DNA of 64,000 nt from Tillandsia leiboldiana (lineage: Eukaryota; Streptophyta; Magnoliopsida; Poales; Bromeliaceae): contig CM055075.1 of the NCBI GenBank assembly GCA_029204045.2, positions 21,758,491 through 21,822,490 of the forward strand. Reading direction: 5' to 3'. Of the stretch, positions 1 to 10,072 are shown piece by piece. Each line of letters opens with the position of its first letter. Position 1 is the stretch's first letter. A program made the position numbers and the translations under genes. Under the pieces are notes generated by a model. The model saw only the letters and a list, made by a program, of their open reading frames with translations, made no database searches and was not told the origin of the DNA.

Positions 1-210
1 GTGATAAAAAATTAAATAAACCCCCCCTCAAAATAAGCACAATAAAAAAAAACTTTTAAAAAAATAACTGAGATAACCTTTTCTTCTCCCCCTATTTGGA
101 ATCATTCAAAAAGAAATTAAAATGGGAAGAGAAAAATTTACACGAAAATCATATAATTTAAAAAACTAAATAGAGACCGAAAAGAAAAAAAAATATAGGA
201 AAAAAAAAAA
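1..210 (-). other. 3' noncoding end of Copia fragment X with polypurine tract
   Basis: A/T-rich stretch downstream of the RNase H stop codon of element X on the minus strand. A G-run read on the minus strand at about 21-33 (TTTTGAGGGGGGG) is a plausible polypurine tract, so the 3' LTR of X would lie just left of the window. A second short C-rich run lies near 88-92. No coding signal seen. Confidence 0.5.
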
Positions 211-328
211 TTAAAATGTCTCAATATTTAACATTCCTACTTCTCTGCGAAAATAATCAAATTTTTCAAAATTAAGTGGCTTTGTAAAAATATCGGCCAA
301 TTGCCGATCTGTTTCAACAAATTCTAAA
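211..328 (-). pseudogene. Copia RNase H C-terminal remnant
   Basis: The minus strand translates to the typical end of a Ty1/Copia polyprotein, including ETDRQLADIFTKPL followed by a phenylalanine- and arginine-rich segment ending in VGMLNIE and a stop at 211-213. Only about the last 38 residues of RNase H are present. Protease, integrase, reverse transcriptase and most of RNase H are missing, because the preceding sequence is already the 3' part of gag. The junction is out of frame with gag. This looks like a large internal deletion that fused gag to the pol tail. Confidence 0.75.
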
Positions 329-1553
329 GACACATTTTGTCAAGATCATTTTATGTTTGTGGTATAAGTTTGAATTTGAAATTAAAGATGTATTTTGTTT
401 CTTTAAAGAAGCATATTTGGGGCCAAATTTTTGGAGATCATCATAAAGATCATAAAAAGCATCTAAAAGTTCATCGTAAGTTAGATCTTTTACCTCATCT
501 TCTATGTTTGCCATAAAACAAAGATTTGAAGGTGCATCGTCATATGTAAGGCTTAAGTTGGAGACCTCTTTATTTGATTCCTCATTGTCGGAGTCGCTGT
601 CGTCACTCCAAGCGGCGGAGAAGGCTTTATTCTTCTTTTTCTCCATTCGGGGAGACTTACTTTGATTTTGACAATCATAGCTCATGTGCCCGGTTTTGTT
701 GCAATTGTAACATTTGACGTCCCTTTTAAAAAAGTTTGATCTACCATTACCTTTGCCGGACCACCTAGCTCCGTGCTTTCTTTGTATGATATTCTTTAGT
801 TTTCTTGTAAGAAATGAGATCTCATCGTCAGTGGCATTGTCGGAGTCGCCTCCATCTCCCTCGTTAGAGTTGAGTGCTATATTTTTTATTTCAGGGTGAA
901 TCATGGAAGTAGAGGGCTCCGTCTTCAATCGCAACTCATAAGTCATAAGGGACTCTATGAGTTCCTCCAATGAAAATTTGTTGAGGTCGCGCGCTTCTTG
1001 AATGGCCGCCAACTTTGGTTCCCAAGGTCTATTTTGAGAAAAACTCCTGAGTATTTTTCTAACTAAATCTGCATCAGAAAGGTCCTTTCCCAAAGCTTTT
1101 AAACTATTAATAATATTTGTAAACCTAGTGTACATATCAGTAATACTTTCATTTGGTTGTACACAAAACATTTCATAATCACGAGTGAGCATATTTATCT
1201 TAGACTCTTTTACTTGACCTGTTCCCTCATGAACAATAGCTAATTTGTCTCAAACTTCTTTTGCAGTTTTGCACGTACGTAGAAATTCGGTTGAACTCGT
1301 TTGGATCGAGAGCACAATGAAGAGCGTTCATTGCTCTAGAGTTCAAATTAAATTTAGCCTTGTCCTCTACCTTCCACATGCTAGTTGCTGTGGTAGGCTT
1401 GGTGTAATCATTTTCTACAATATCCCAAAGATCAAAATCTAGGGATTGTAGAAAAATTTCCATCCGCACCTTCCAATAATTGTAGTTACTTGCGATAAAG
1501 AAGGGAGGACAGGAGATGGATTGACCTTCAATGTTACCATGAAAAGTTGCCAT
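314..1553 (-). pseudogene. Copia gag polyprotein (UBN2 type), frameshifted
   Basis: Gag capsid protein of element X. The start at 1553 gives MATFHGN, followed by the NYNYWKVRM motif seen in plant Copia gag proteins, a UBN2-like capsid region, and a CCHC zinc knuckle (CYNCNKTGHMSYDC, about 670-715) that would bind RNA. A four-base tandem duplication (acgtacgt, 1273-1280) shifts the frame, and the TGG expected just downstream is TGA. The second half is open from about 1230 to 314 and has an acidic serine-rich segment after the zinc knuckle. It ends abruptly at the deletion junction with RNase H. The gene lies 37 bases past the primer binding site, as expected for a Copia 5' end. Confidence 0.85.
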
Positions 1554-1589
1554 CTCACAAGACGGTTAGTCTGCAACAGTGAGACCTGC

Positions 1590-1601
1590 GCTCTGATACC
1601 A
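1590..1601 (-). other. Primer binding site of element X (initiator Met tRNA)
   Basis: Minus-strand TGGTATCAGAGC, the complement of the 3' end of plant initiator tRNA-Met, two bases inside the LTR boundary at 1604. Confidence 0.85.
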
Positions 1602-1603
1602 CT

Positions 1604-1885
1604 TGTCGGATCGTTGGCGCTAACCATTAATCCCAAAAGCTCGAGCTGTTAGAAATACGCAACCAATTCACTTAAAGCGTATAGACACAGCGCCCACGGG
1701 TCTGGACCGGACTCAACCCACCTGGACGTTAGGTCTATTGTTGGGCCTCTTGCCGTTAGGTCTATTGTGGACCGCAGCACCACTCAACTTATTGGGCTCA
1801 CCCAACTCAACTTATTAGTCTCCTGGGCCTACTGTCACGGGGCAGGAAGTTGGGCCTATTTTAACCCATACATAAATAGCCAACA
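1604..1885 (-). repeat. 5' LTR of Copia fragment X (distal limit uncertain)
   Basis: On the minus strand the segment starts TGTTGGC at 1885 and ends ATCCGACA at 1604, next to the primer binding site. The inner end is secure. The outer end is a guess from the TG dinucleotide and the change in sequence character at 1886. The mate LTR is outside the window, and no TATA box was found inside, so the LTR could be longer. Confidence 0.5.
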
Positions 1886-1892
1886 GACCGGG

Positions 1893-2607
1893 TGCGGTCC
1901 GCGATTGGCCCTCTAGTTGACCATCTGAGTGTGATGCGCTGCGTGCTAAAAGGGATCAAGCGATCGAGCCGAGGAGGGATCTTCTCGGCCTGGTTCTTCT
2001 CACTCAAACTCTCACAAAGCTCGACCTAGAGGAGCCGAGCTGGGATTTGGAGACAACGGATTTGACACGGCCGAGCAGCCGATTTGGAAATTGTATTGCT
2101 CGAAGGGGGTTACAATGATCAATTACAAGTAAGACTACTCCTAGGAAAGCTGTAAGGAAAATAGTAGATGTAGGTATGAAAGGTTAGCTAGGAAAGCAGT
2201 AAGAAAAGCAGTAAACTTAGTCTAGAAAAGCGGTAGATGTAGGTATGGAAGGTATTGAAGAACATGGGTGGTCACTGGCTTACGAGATTGCAGAACCCAT
2301 TTTTCTTCGATGGTTCGATTATTTATACCCCTTCGAACCATGTGTATAATTGCCAATTTAGGTAACCGGCATAACTTAAGGGGAATTATCGTAAATTTCT
2401 CAACTACTTCCTTTTTAATCGATTCACCTTAGTGGGATAGTAGCTATTTTCCGTCCACGTTCATCCCCAAACTGGCGCGCCGAAGCGTGATCATCGGCGC
2501 TTTCTGATATTGGGCGCTGCTTGCCACTCCGTAGTCAGTTACGAGATTCATGGCTGGATCTCATACTTCTTCCTTTCACGGTCTTTCCTATCGCGGCCCG
2601 AGCAGTT
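1893..2607 (-). repeat. Tat-like Gypsy element B, distal part of 3' LTR
   Basis: Left part of a minus-strand LTR split by element A; the rest is at 15087-15273. It contains a TATA box at 2319-2327 and a likely polyadenylation region near 2092-2120. The left limit at about 1893 is inferred from a TG and the neighbouring X LTR. Bases 2603-2607 (CAGTT) are the target site duplicated on A insertion. Confidence 0.55.
2319..2327 (-). promoter_or_regulatory. TATA box in LTR of element B
   Basis: Minus-strand TATAAATAA about 470 bases into the reconstructed LTR, with the probable polyadenylation region about 200 bases further on. Confidence 0.5.
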
Positions 2608-2861
2608 TGTTATGGCTTTTTATGTAGGCATATTTCGTGATTTGAGTCGGAGTCTTGAAGTGATCAAATTGTCAAATCAGCATTCGAAGATTCAGAGAAG
2701 ATTCAACATGAACTCAAGTTGACACTCAGGTATGATTAAAGTAATCATAGTGATTTAAGTATATTCACAATCTTTGGAAACATGATTTTATTGAAACCGG
2801 GTTAATTAGAATAGGTTTTGGGAACTTGAATTTTAACTCATAACTTATTTTAAGTTTGGAT

Positions 2862-3073
2862 TCCGGTACATTGTTTGTTTTGTTAAACTTATCTTTGAAA
2901 AATTTAGTATTTTACATTGAGTACCGGAACCACACTTTGAGTTCCTCAAAACCCGACATGAGATTTTCTGGAATTTACATTGAGTACCGGAACCTGACTT
3001 TGAGTACCGTACGCAATACAGAAAATCTGTTTGTTGCGTCATTGAGTACCGGAACCTGATATTTAGTACCGGT
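2862..3073 (+). promoter_or_regulatory. CCGG palindrome cluster upstream of TATA, element A 5' LTR
   Basis: Repeated TACCGG cores at 2922, 2985, 3047 and 3067, with related copies at 2862 and 3005, mostly in the context GAGTACCGGAACC. The best copies approach the perfect palindrome GTACCGGTAC. The cluster ends about 60 bases before the TATA box. Published work on maize Sireviruses describes family-specific palindromes in this LTR position. Confidence 0.7.
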
Positions 3074-3130
3074 ATGCAATGTTAAGTCGTGATAAGAATG
3101 CTAAACCGATTTTGATTGATTTCCAAAGGT

Positions 3131-3140
3131 TATAAATAGA
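3131..3140 (+). promoter_or_regulatory. TATA box, element A 5' LTR
   Basis: TATAAATAGA. The same motif occurs at the matching position in the 3' LTR (14411-14420) and in the LTRs of D and G. Confidence 0.8.
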
Positions 3141-3398
3141 TACCTAGGGTTTCTCAAGAGGTACGGACCAATTCAGAAACACTTGAGAGCAACCCTAGAG
3201 GCTAGGTTTTTATCGTTCATCTTTTTAGCCTCTCTTAGGTCAATTCGACGGTTCTTTGAAGATATGCTTTTTGTCGAATTGATCTAATATTTGCTTAGAG
3301 ATTTCTTCATTGGTTCTCTAATGGTATTCTAAGCAAAGGATCACCATCGAAGCCTACACTTTCGTAACGGCTGAGTTTGCGTCAAGGAGTTGACGTGG

Positions 3399-3483
3399 CA
3401 TCGTGAACTCGATGTGTTGAAGGCGTTTCGTGGATTCGAAACGTGTTGCTCATGGATTCGAGTGGCGTTCGTGGATTCGGATG
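3399..3483 (+). other. Stem-loop series with TGGATT loops, element A leader
   Basis: Four short inverted repeats around a fixed six-base loop: CATCG/CGATG at 3399-3414 (loop TGAACT here, TGGATT in the 3' LTR), CGTTTCG/CGAAACG at 3424-3443, CTC/GAG at 3449-3462, and CGTTCG/CGGATG with G-T pairs at 3466-3483. They lie 260-350 bases past the TATA box, so they would be in the RNA leader. Confidence 0.65.
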
Positions 3484-3789
3484 TGTGCATTGGACCTGCA
3501 GTCAGTGAGCGCAAGATCCGGAGAAGTTGAAGGTAGGGTTGGAGTCTGTGGAGTCGGTAATCACCTTGTTATCTTTCAAATTCTTAGTGGATTGTTATTG
3601 CGTGTTGGTCCCGTGGTTTTTACTCCTGTGATGGAGTTTTCCACGTAAATCTCGGTGTGCTGTTTTTATTTTCCGCATTTATTTTTAAATTGCATTGAGA
3701 TTGGTATTTTGGATATTGCACCTATTCACCCCCCCTCTAGGTGTTTGATAGAACCTATTTAGATCCTTGGGGATCCATAAACCTACAAT

Positions 3790-3801
3790 TGGTATCGGAG
3801 C
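3790..3801 (+). other. Primer binding site of element A
   Basis: TGGTATCGGAGC, two bases after the LTR. It has CGG where the canonical initiator Met tRNA complement has CAG. Confidence 0.85.
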
Positions 3802-3821
3802 GGGTTTTAGATTTTTCTATC

Positions 3822-5750
3822 ATGTCGGGTGAAGGTGCTAATATTAATAGACCTCCTCTTTTCGATGGGACCAATTATGCCTATTGGAAAGTCCGGATGA
3901 GAGCTTTTCTCATCGCAATTGATGAGCGGGTATGGCAAACCATGGAATTCGGTTGGATGCATCCAATTGAGGAAGTAGGAAATACTACTACCCCAAAACC
4001 TCGCTCTAGATGGTCCAGAGAGGAGATCGAAAAATCTTCTTACAACGGGAAAGGTATGAACGCTTTATTTAATTCTCTTTCCTTGGTCGAGTTTACACGT
4101 ATTTCTGCGTGTGAAATTGCAAAGGAAATTTGGGATATTCTTCAAATTACACATAAGGGTACTAGTCTAGTAAAAATTTAAAAGCTCCAGATGCTTACAA
4201 GTCAATTTGACTCTATTCATATGGATGAGCATGAATTGTTTACTGATTATTATACCAGATTTCAAGATATAATCAATACATGTGCTAATTTAGGAGAAAA
4301 GATCCCGGAATCAAAAGTTGTAAGAAAGATTCTTCGAACTCTTCCGGAACGTTTTAGGGCAAAGGTTGCTGCCATTGATACCGTCAATCATCCGGATGAC
4401 ATGAGAATAGAGGAATTAGTAGGTGCTTTACAAACATATGAAATGACTTTTCCTACTAATCAATTTTCTTCCAAGTCTTCTTCTAAGCGTGCAGAAATTG
4501 GATTCAAATCAACAAAGGAAGGAGATATCGACTCAAACTCCGACGATGAAATTTCTTTTGCCGATTTTGAAGAACAACTCGCGCGGATCACGAAGAAATT
4601 TCGTCAGAATTTTTGGAAGAATCGAACCGATAGATCTTTATCCTCGAAACCGAAAAGTTCATCTAAAGGATCATCAGGTTCTAAATCCTCTAAACTCAAA
4701 AGATTTTCAAAACCTTCTAAAGAAAAAGAAAAAAGATGATTTCGAAGGGGAAATCCAATGCTACAGATGCAAAGGCTTCGGCCATATTTCAACGGATTAT
4801 CCTTCTAAGAAATCATATAAAAAGAAGGCTTTGCAAGCAAAAACTTGGGACGATTCTACTTCCGATGAATCGACCTCAAGTAAAGAGGAAAAGGATACTG
4901 TTGTTGCTTTTCATACTTCTCTAGTTCCCTCCTCTAATGTTTGCTTGTCATCGTTAATTACTAACTCTACTTCTTCGATTTTGCATGAATCATCTACATC
5001 CGACGGAGAGTCGTCAATTGAGGGGGAGTTGGACGAAGAAGAACTCGTTGAGGCCTATCAACAACTTTTTAAGGAATCAAAGAAGATGGCCAAGCACATC
5101 AAGAAGTTGAGGAAACAACGACTTGAGGTTGAAGACGAGAACCGTAATTTAAAGATCAAAATTCATGATCTCGAGGAGGAACGAGGACTTGTATTGAACA
5201 ATAATAAAATCCTCCAAGAAAAGCTAAACCAATCGGAAACGATCGTTAATTCTCATATGGACAAGATTGGTTTTCTTGAAAAACAGTTTGAGGAAATTCA
5301 TGACGCCAACCAAGTTTTGACCAAGCAAGTTCATCAACTCAAATCCGACATACAAACTCTTTCAACCGGTTCCAAGAAATTTGACGGTATGTCCGGATTA
5401 GGTCAAACGAGCAAAGTTGGTTTGGGATATAAACAGAAACAAACTGTGAAGGCTTCAAGTTCCACAACTAAATTGAAAGGTAAAACATGCTGTCAATGTG
5501 GAATTGAAGGACACATAATGAAGACGTGCCCGAAAATTAGAAAGAAGAATTCGTCGGCATCTTCATCTACGGAGCGGACTCTACGGATTCAAAAGCTACA
5601 ACAATTCAATGGAGTTCTCTCAATCCACCAACGGTCTGAGCCACAACACCGGTTATTCAAGAGGACACTTGCAACGTGGGAACCTAAGTTGGATCAACAG
5701 TCAAAGCTAACATCCCCCGGCCACAACAAATCAAGACAACCCAAAATCTG
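3822..5750 (+). pseudogene. Copia gag of element A, one stop and one frameshift
   Basis: Gag protein starting MSGEGANINRPP at 3822, 20 bases after the primer site. The N-terminal part has the GTNYAYWKVRM motif and a UBN2-like capsid domain. A first CCHC knuckle follows at about 4759-4800, then an acidic serine-rich region, a long coiled coil (about 5030-5370) and a second knuckle (CCQCGIEGHIMKTC, about 5488-5530). Defects: TAA at 4179-4181 where related copies read CAA (Gln); an extra A in the run at 4729-4734 that shifts frame; and the last Cys of knuckle 1 changed to Tyr. It ends at TGA 5748-5750. D carries a close relative with knuckle 1 intact. Confident as Sirevirus-type gag; not functional as it stands. 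Confidence 0.9.
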
Positions 5751-6014
5751 ACGGTTTTGGATTAGGAAAGGTGATATCTTTCCTTGTTTTAAGTTTTAAA
5801 TAGCTTTTGACTGTATGTAATGCTTTGATCGGTTTTCTTTTCATATATATCGTGATCTTTGCATTACATGATTTCAATACTTGTCGTTTTTATTTATGTT
5901 TTGTTTTCAAACAAAAAAGTTTTAACGAACAAGTGCATGAATATCAAAAGGGTTTACATTCATTCACTCCTAATTAATTTCATATTAATTATCAACTTTA
6001 CTCCATAATCATCA
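5751..6014 (+). other. Noncoding region after gag in element A
   Basis: A/T-rich, no open frame. It matches D (about 28300-28600, minus strand) closely, and both lack pol at this point. It is interrupted by S1 at 6015 and resumes at 10566. Confidence 0.6.
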
Positions 6015-6591
6015 TGTAATGTACCGGATTCTGGTATATAAATAAATCTAAATAAAAATAGTATGAAATACTACTTTTATGAAAGTTAGGGAAGTAAAGA
6101 ATGGTTTGGAAGCGAATTGGGCCCAAATCGGGATAAAAATGTGAGATCTAAAATTTTATTTGAGAAATGAGGCCTAGATTTTTAGTGGAAAATTCACAGT
6201 GTCGAAAAATTCTGAGAAAATTACGGGAGCTCCGTAAATATGTTTTAAGACCACAGTAAAAGTTTCGCGTTGATCGGATGCCCGAATAGTAAGAACGGGC
6301 TCCGCCAACAGTGTCAGAAAATTCTGAGAAAATTATGGGAGCTCCGTAAATATGTTCTAAGGCCACAGTAAAAGTTTCGTGTTGATCGGATTCCCGGATT
6401 GTGAGAACGGGGTCCGCCAACGATTCTGGATACAGTGAGACTTTTGGTGACCCAGAAATAGTCTAAATTGAAAAATTAAAATTTTCTGTGATAAATTAAG
6501 CTGAGAGGAGCATGCCTGTCAAATTTGGATGGAAACATGCAAGAAACGGACAGAAAACGGATAAAACATGCGCGAACAACCGGTGGGGCGC

Positions 6592-6783
6592 CACGTGGCA
6601 GCGCCCCACTGGGTGCTGCGGGTCGCAGCAGGCCCGCGTGGGGGCGCGCGCCCATGTGGCGTGCGGGTGTCGCGCCCGCGTGGCGCAGGAGGCGCGGCTG
6701 GGGGAAAATTCGAATTTAAATTCGAATTTTCCCCGCCACGTGGCGGTTCCCCATTGGGGGGCTCCGTGGACCGGGTCCACGGA
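6592..6783 (+). promoter_or_regulatory. G-box and long-palindrome cluster in S1
   Basis: CACGTG at 6592-6597 and 6737-6742. Between and around them are a 34-bp perfect palindrome (6701-6734, arms GGGGAAAATTCGAATTT), a 14-bp palindrome CCGCCACGTGGCGG (6733-6746), and 10-bp arms TCCGTGGACC/GGTCCACGGA at 6763-6783. CACGTG is the core G-box bound by plant bZIP and bHLH factors. Position in the first fifth of the LTR fits U3. Confidence 0.6.
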
Positions 6784-6861
6784 ACCCCTTTTCTTCTCTT
6801 CTCTTTATTTTTCCTTCTCCCCGCCGACCTTCTCTTCCTCCATTTTCTTCTCCACCCGAGC

Positions 6862-6864
<3 letters not shown>

Positions 6865-6909
<45 letters not shown>
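6865..6909 (+). repeat. AG dinucleotide microsatellite
   Basis: About 22 uninterrupted AG units within S1, following a pyrimidine-rich tract. Confidence 0.95.
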
Positions 6910-7126
6910 CAGGATGTTTCTTGGGGTGCTGCGGCGCTGTCGAGGTAAGTCCCGCGTGTTATTTTTATGGTATTTTTGGCACAGTTTTGAGGTGTCCTTT
7001 TGGATTTTGGATTTAACCATGTGCCCTTATGCGTGTTAGGCACCGTGTATACTGTGCCGTTTTGCTGCGCGGACTGTCAGGGGCGTTTTGGCGCGCCTCG
7101 ATTTGCGTGCAATCTTGTGGAAGAAA

Positions 7127-8031
7127 TGCACCGTTTTGCATGCGGATTCGGAGAATATGCACATTTTTGGGCGCAAACTCGGAAAACATGCACCGTTTTG
7201 CGTGCAATGTTGAAAAAGGAACGTGCATCGTTTTACGTGCCAAACCGAGGTACGTGCTCCGTTTTGCGTGCAGGTTGAGTTGTTGTGCACCATTTTACGT
7301 GCAAACTCTAATATTTTGCATCGTTTTACGTGCAGGATTAAAAATGTGTGCACCGTTTTGCATGCTAATACGAGATACGTGCTCCGTTTTGCGTGCAGGT
7401 TGGACTAACGGGCACCGTTTTGCGTGCAGACTCTGATATTTCCATTATTTTGCCTGCAGGACGAGAAAAATATGCACCGTTTTGCGTGCAACCCTATAAT
7501 AGAATGTGCACCGTTTTGCGTGCTAATACGAGGTACGTGCTCCGTTTTGCGTGCAGGTTGGACCAATGCGCACTGTTTCACGTGCAGATTCTAATATTTT
7601 GCATCGTTTTTCGTGCAGGGCTAGAAAAATATGCACCATTTTGCGTGCAACCCTACAGTCAGATGTGCACCATTTTGCGTGCAACCCTATAATCAAGCGT
7701 GCATAGTTTTGCGTGCAGATTTGAGGTACGTGCACCGTTTCACGTGCAGATGTGTTGTCGCGCACCGTTTTGTGTGCCAGCTCTAATGTTATGCACCGTT
7801 TTGCGTGCAGGGCAAGAAGAACGCGCACCGTTTTGGGTGCAACCTTAAGAGAAGCATGCTCCGTTTTGCGTGCAAACCCGAGGTACGTGCACCGTTTTGC
7901 GTGTAGGTTGAATTAACGCGCACTGTTTTGCGTGTCGGCTTTAATGACGTGCACCGTTTTGCGTGCAGGTTTGGTGGACGTGCACCGTTTTGCGTGCGGA
8001 CTTAAAGGATGTGCACCGTTTTGCGTGCAAG
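7127..8031 (+). repeat. 31-bp tandem repeat array in S1
   Basis: About 29 units spaced mostly 30-34 bases apart. Each has a conserved core close to TGCACCGTTTTGCGTGCA followed by 12-15 variable bases. The core ends are complementary (TGCAC and GTGCA), so each unit could form a 5-bp stem. The decay is uneven: many units keep the core exactly, while linkers vary. Confidence 0.9.
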
Positions 8032-8425
8032 CTCAAGAAAACCAATGGAATCGCGCGGAGACCAATTGCAAGTGTCTACAAGGAATTGGGGACACCACAA
8101 GGTGGGGAATTCTGCCGAAATTGGGTGACCTCTCCCCTTGCTCTGCTTTTTGATTCGAAGCATGATAGTAGCCTGTTAGAGGCGTTAGGTAATTATGATT
8201 ATGATTGCCTGTGTAGATGGATTCAGATGGAAAAGTGCAACTGTTGGTTGCCGGAGTTAGGGGAGTAGATGTGCATGTGTAAATAAACACAGAGAAAAAG
8301 TGCAACTGTTGGTTGCCAAAGATATATGATGAATATGCATGCGTAGAAGTAATTACTATTTGATGAATGAAATGGAAATAACTGCATGCATGAAAAAGGA
8401 TTAGCTATTATGATTGTGATCATGT

Positions 8426-9170
8426 TAGGGTATAACCCTAGGAATCACGTGACATAAGGGAACAACATTTGTTGGTAGTAAGACGAGGAGAAAACCTAGT
8501 ATAGGGGTTTGACGAGTGACATCAACTTAGGAGTTATCCTAGGGTGGATGAGTGGCATGGTCTTAGGTAATAACCTAAGGACACTAGATAGAGTGATCAA
8601 TATAGAGTCAAGGAACTCTAGGACAAGCATGACATGGAACTTAGGTAAAGGAAGCCTAAGGTGAACTAGTGATCAACATAGAGTCAAGGAACTCTAGGAT
8701 GAGTATGACGTGGAACTTAGGTAAAGGGAACCTAAGGTAAACTAGAAGAGTTTAAACTCACAGACAAGAAATTAGAGTCAGTGCAACTCTAAGTTAGTAA
8801 TGGAACAGGAAAATAGAGTTCAGTTAACTCTAGGATTCAGTAAGGAATCAAGAGAATGGAAAAATGGATCAAGTGTGGAGACATGAAAAGGAAAATAGGA
8901 AATTAGAGTCAATGTAACTCTAAGATAATAGTGGAACATGAAATTAGAGTCAGTGTAACTCTAAGTTAATAGTGGAACAGGAAAATAGAGTTAAGTTAAC
9001 TCTAGGATTCAATGAGGAAGCAGGAAAGTGGGATGAGATCCCAAGGTTAAAGAATTAAATAAATATAACCCTAGAAAGTCATAGGGTGGTTGGGCAAATG
9101 AACAATAACTTTAACTTTAATTTGAGTTAAGTAAAGGAAAGTGAAATCTTTAAGAGTCCAGGAGACTCTC
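8426..9170 (+). repeat. Hairpin-rich region in S1
   Basis: A run of about 16 short inverted repeats with different stems: TAGGGT/ACCCTA (8426), CTTAGGT/ACCTAAG (8562), TAGAGT/ACTCTA (8603 and 8679), CTTAGG/CCTAAG (8640 and 8716), palindrome GAGTTTAAACTC (8748), TTAGAGT/ACTCTAA (8772, 8903, 8944), TAGAGTT/AACTCTA (8814, 8986), ACCCTA/TAGGGT (about 9067) and AGAGTC/GACTCT (9153). Part of it is tandem duplication, but several stems are unrelated in sequence. Confidence 0.7.
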
Positions 9171-10072
9171 TGGTTACCCGTGTGGCAAGACCTAGGGTAA
9201 GGGATGAAAAAGTGGTTAATAAGCAAGACAAGCAAATTGCTCAAGATAGAGCAAAATTTTGGTTAATAAGCAAGACAAGCAAATTGCTTAAGATAAAGAG
9301 AATGAAAAGAGGATATAAATGACGCCTTCGAATTTGAGACTCGAAAAGTGGAGCAGGACTCCCTGGGCAGTGACCCGTCGGACGAGGTACTTTCGAAAGG
9401 CTTAAAGTGAAAGCAAAGAGCTAAATGCTCAAAGGAAAAAAAGAAAGAGATTTGTCAGTGGCAAAAAGGGAGCTATAAGCTCGAATAAGAAAGAAAAGCA
9501 AGTGTTCAAAGGCAAAGAGGCTAAGAACTAAAGTAAAAGAGAAAGAAAAAAGAAAAGAAAAGAAAGAGAATTAAAGATAAAACGGGCGGACCTACGGTGA
9601 GAAACGCGGCCCATGTTGGAGCAGTTGGCAGTGCCCCTCTCCCGGGTAGAGACCCGTTCGGGACGTTTCTTCCGTAGGACGGGGTAACACTTGCGGGTGT
9701 TATCGGCAACCTTAGAAATCTTATCTTATGGTAGCAGGACTACCGGGCTGGGGCCCGTTGGATAAGAATTCCTGAGTGTTAACTTGAACTAAAGCACCAG
9801 AATTTAAAGAATAAAGAGAAAATAGAGTGGCCAAGATGGCTGGGTTAGTTTGACCCTGTATGCAGAGGCATAGTGGCCGAGTTGGTGCTTAGCAGCCTAG
9901 TGTGGCTGGACAGAGTAGTGCTGGGTCGATGAGTATACACAGATAGTGTAGTGATATGTTATATTGCATAGCCGCATTTTGATATTGAGGATTTTAGTTT
10001 CCTAGCACTATTATTATTGCTTCCATTGGACCAAGTGGTGTAGGACACTTTTTCTCGGTGGTTGAACCCACT
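9171..10072 (+). other. Remainder of S1 with three nested-hairpin modules
   Basis: Three stretches share an inner hairpin of the form GGG-(6)-CCC followed by GT(T)CGGA or GTTGGA, each enclosed by its own outer stem: GCCTTCG/CGAAAGGC (9324-9401), CCTACGG and GAAACG with CGTTTC and CCGTAGG (9591-9678), and CTTATC/GATAAG (9721-9770). A purine-rich tract lies at 9430-9590. No coding signal seen. Confidence 0.5.

Larger units (their letters stand above)
2608..3787 (+). repeat. 5' LTR of element A
   Basis: Starts TGTTATGGC and ends CCTACA. It carries a CCGG palindrome cluster (2862-3073), a TATA box (3131-3140) and a stem-loop series (3399-3483). It matches 13890-15081 along its whole length, apart from small indels and a longer C-run in the 3' copy (16 Cs at 15009-15024). 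Confidence 0.95.

Noticed and set aside
1590..1601. tRNA gene fragments (also at 3790, 33231, 43475, 53859, 63019)
   Set aside because: These 11-12 base matches to initiator tRNA-Met are primer binding sites next to LTRs; no tRNA cloverleaf with promoter boxes is present.
7029..7828. Cys-rich repeated proteins encoded by the 31-bp array
   Set aside because: Repeating HRFACR-type peptides are a direct product of the tandem repeat; all frames show similar patterns.
7127..8031. CRISPR-like look: conserved 18-base cores separated by variable 12-15 bases
   Set aside because: Cores vary too much, linkers are too short and similar to each other, no cas genes exist, and the array lies inside a plant solo LTR with clear target duplication.
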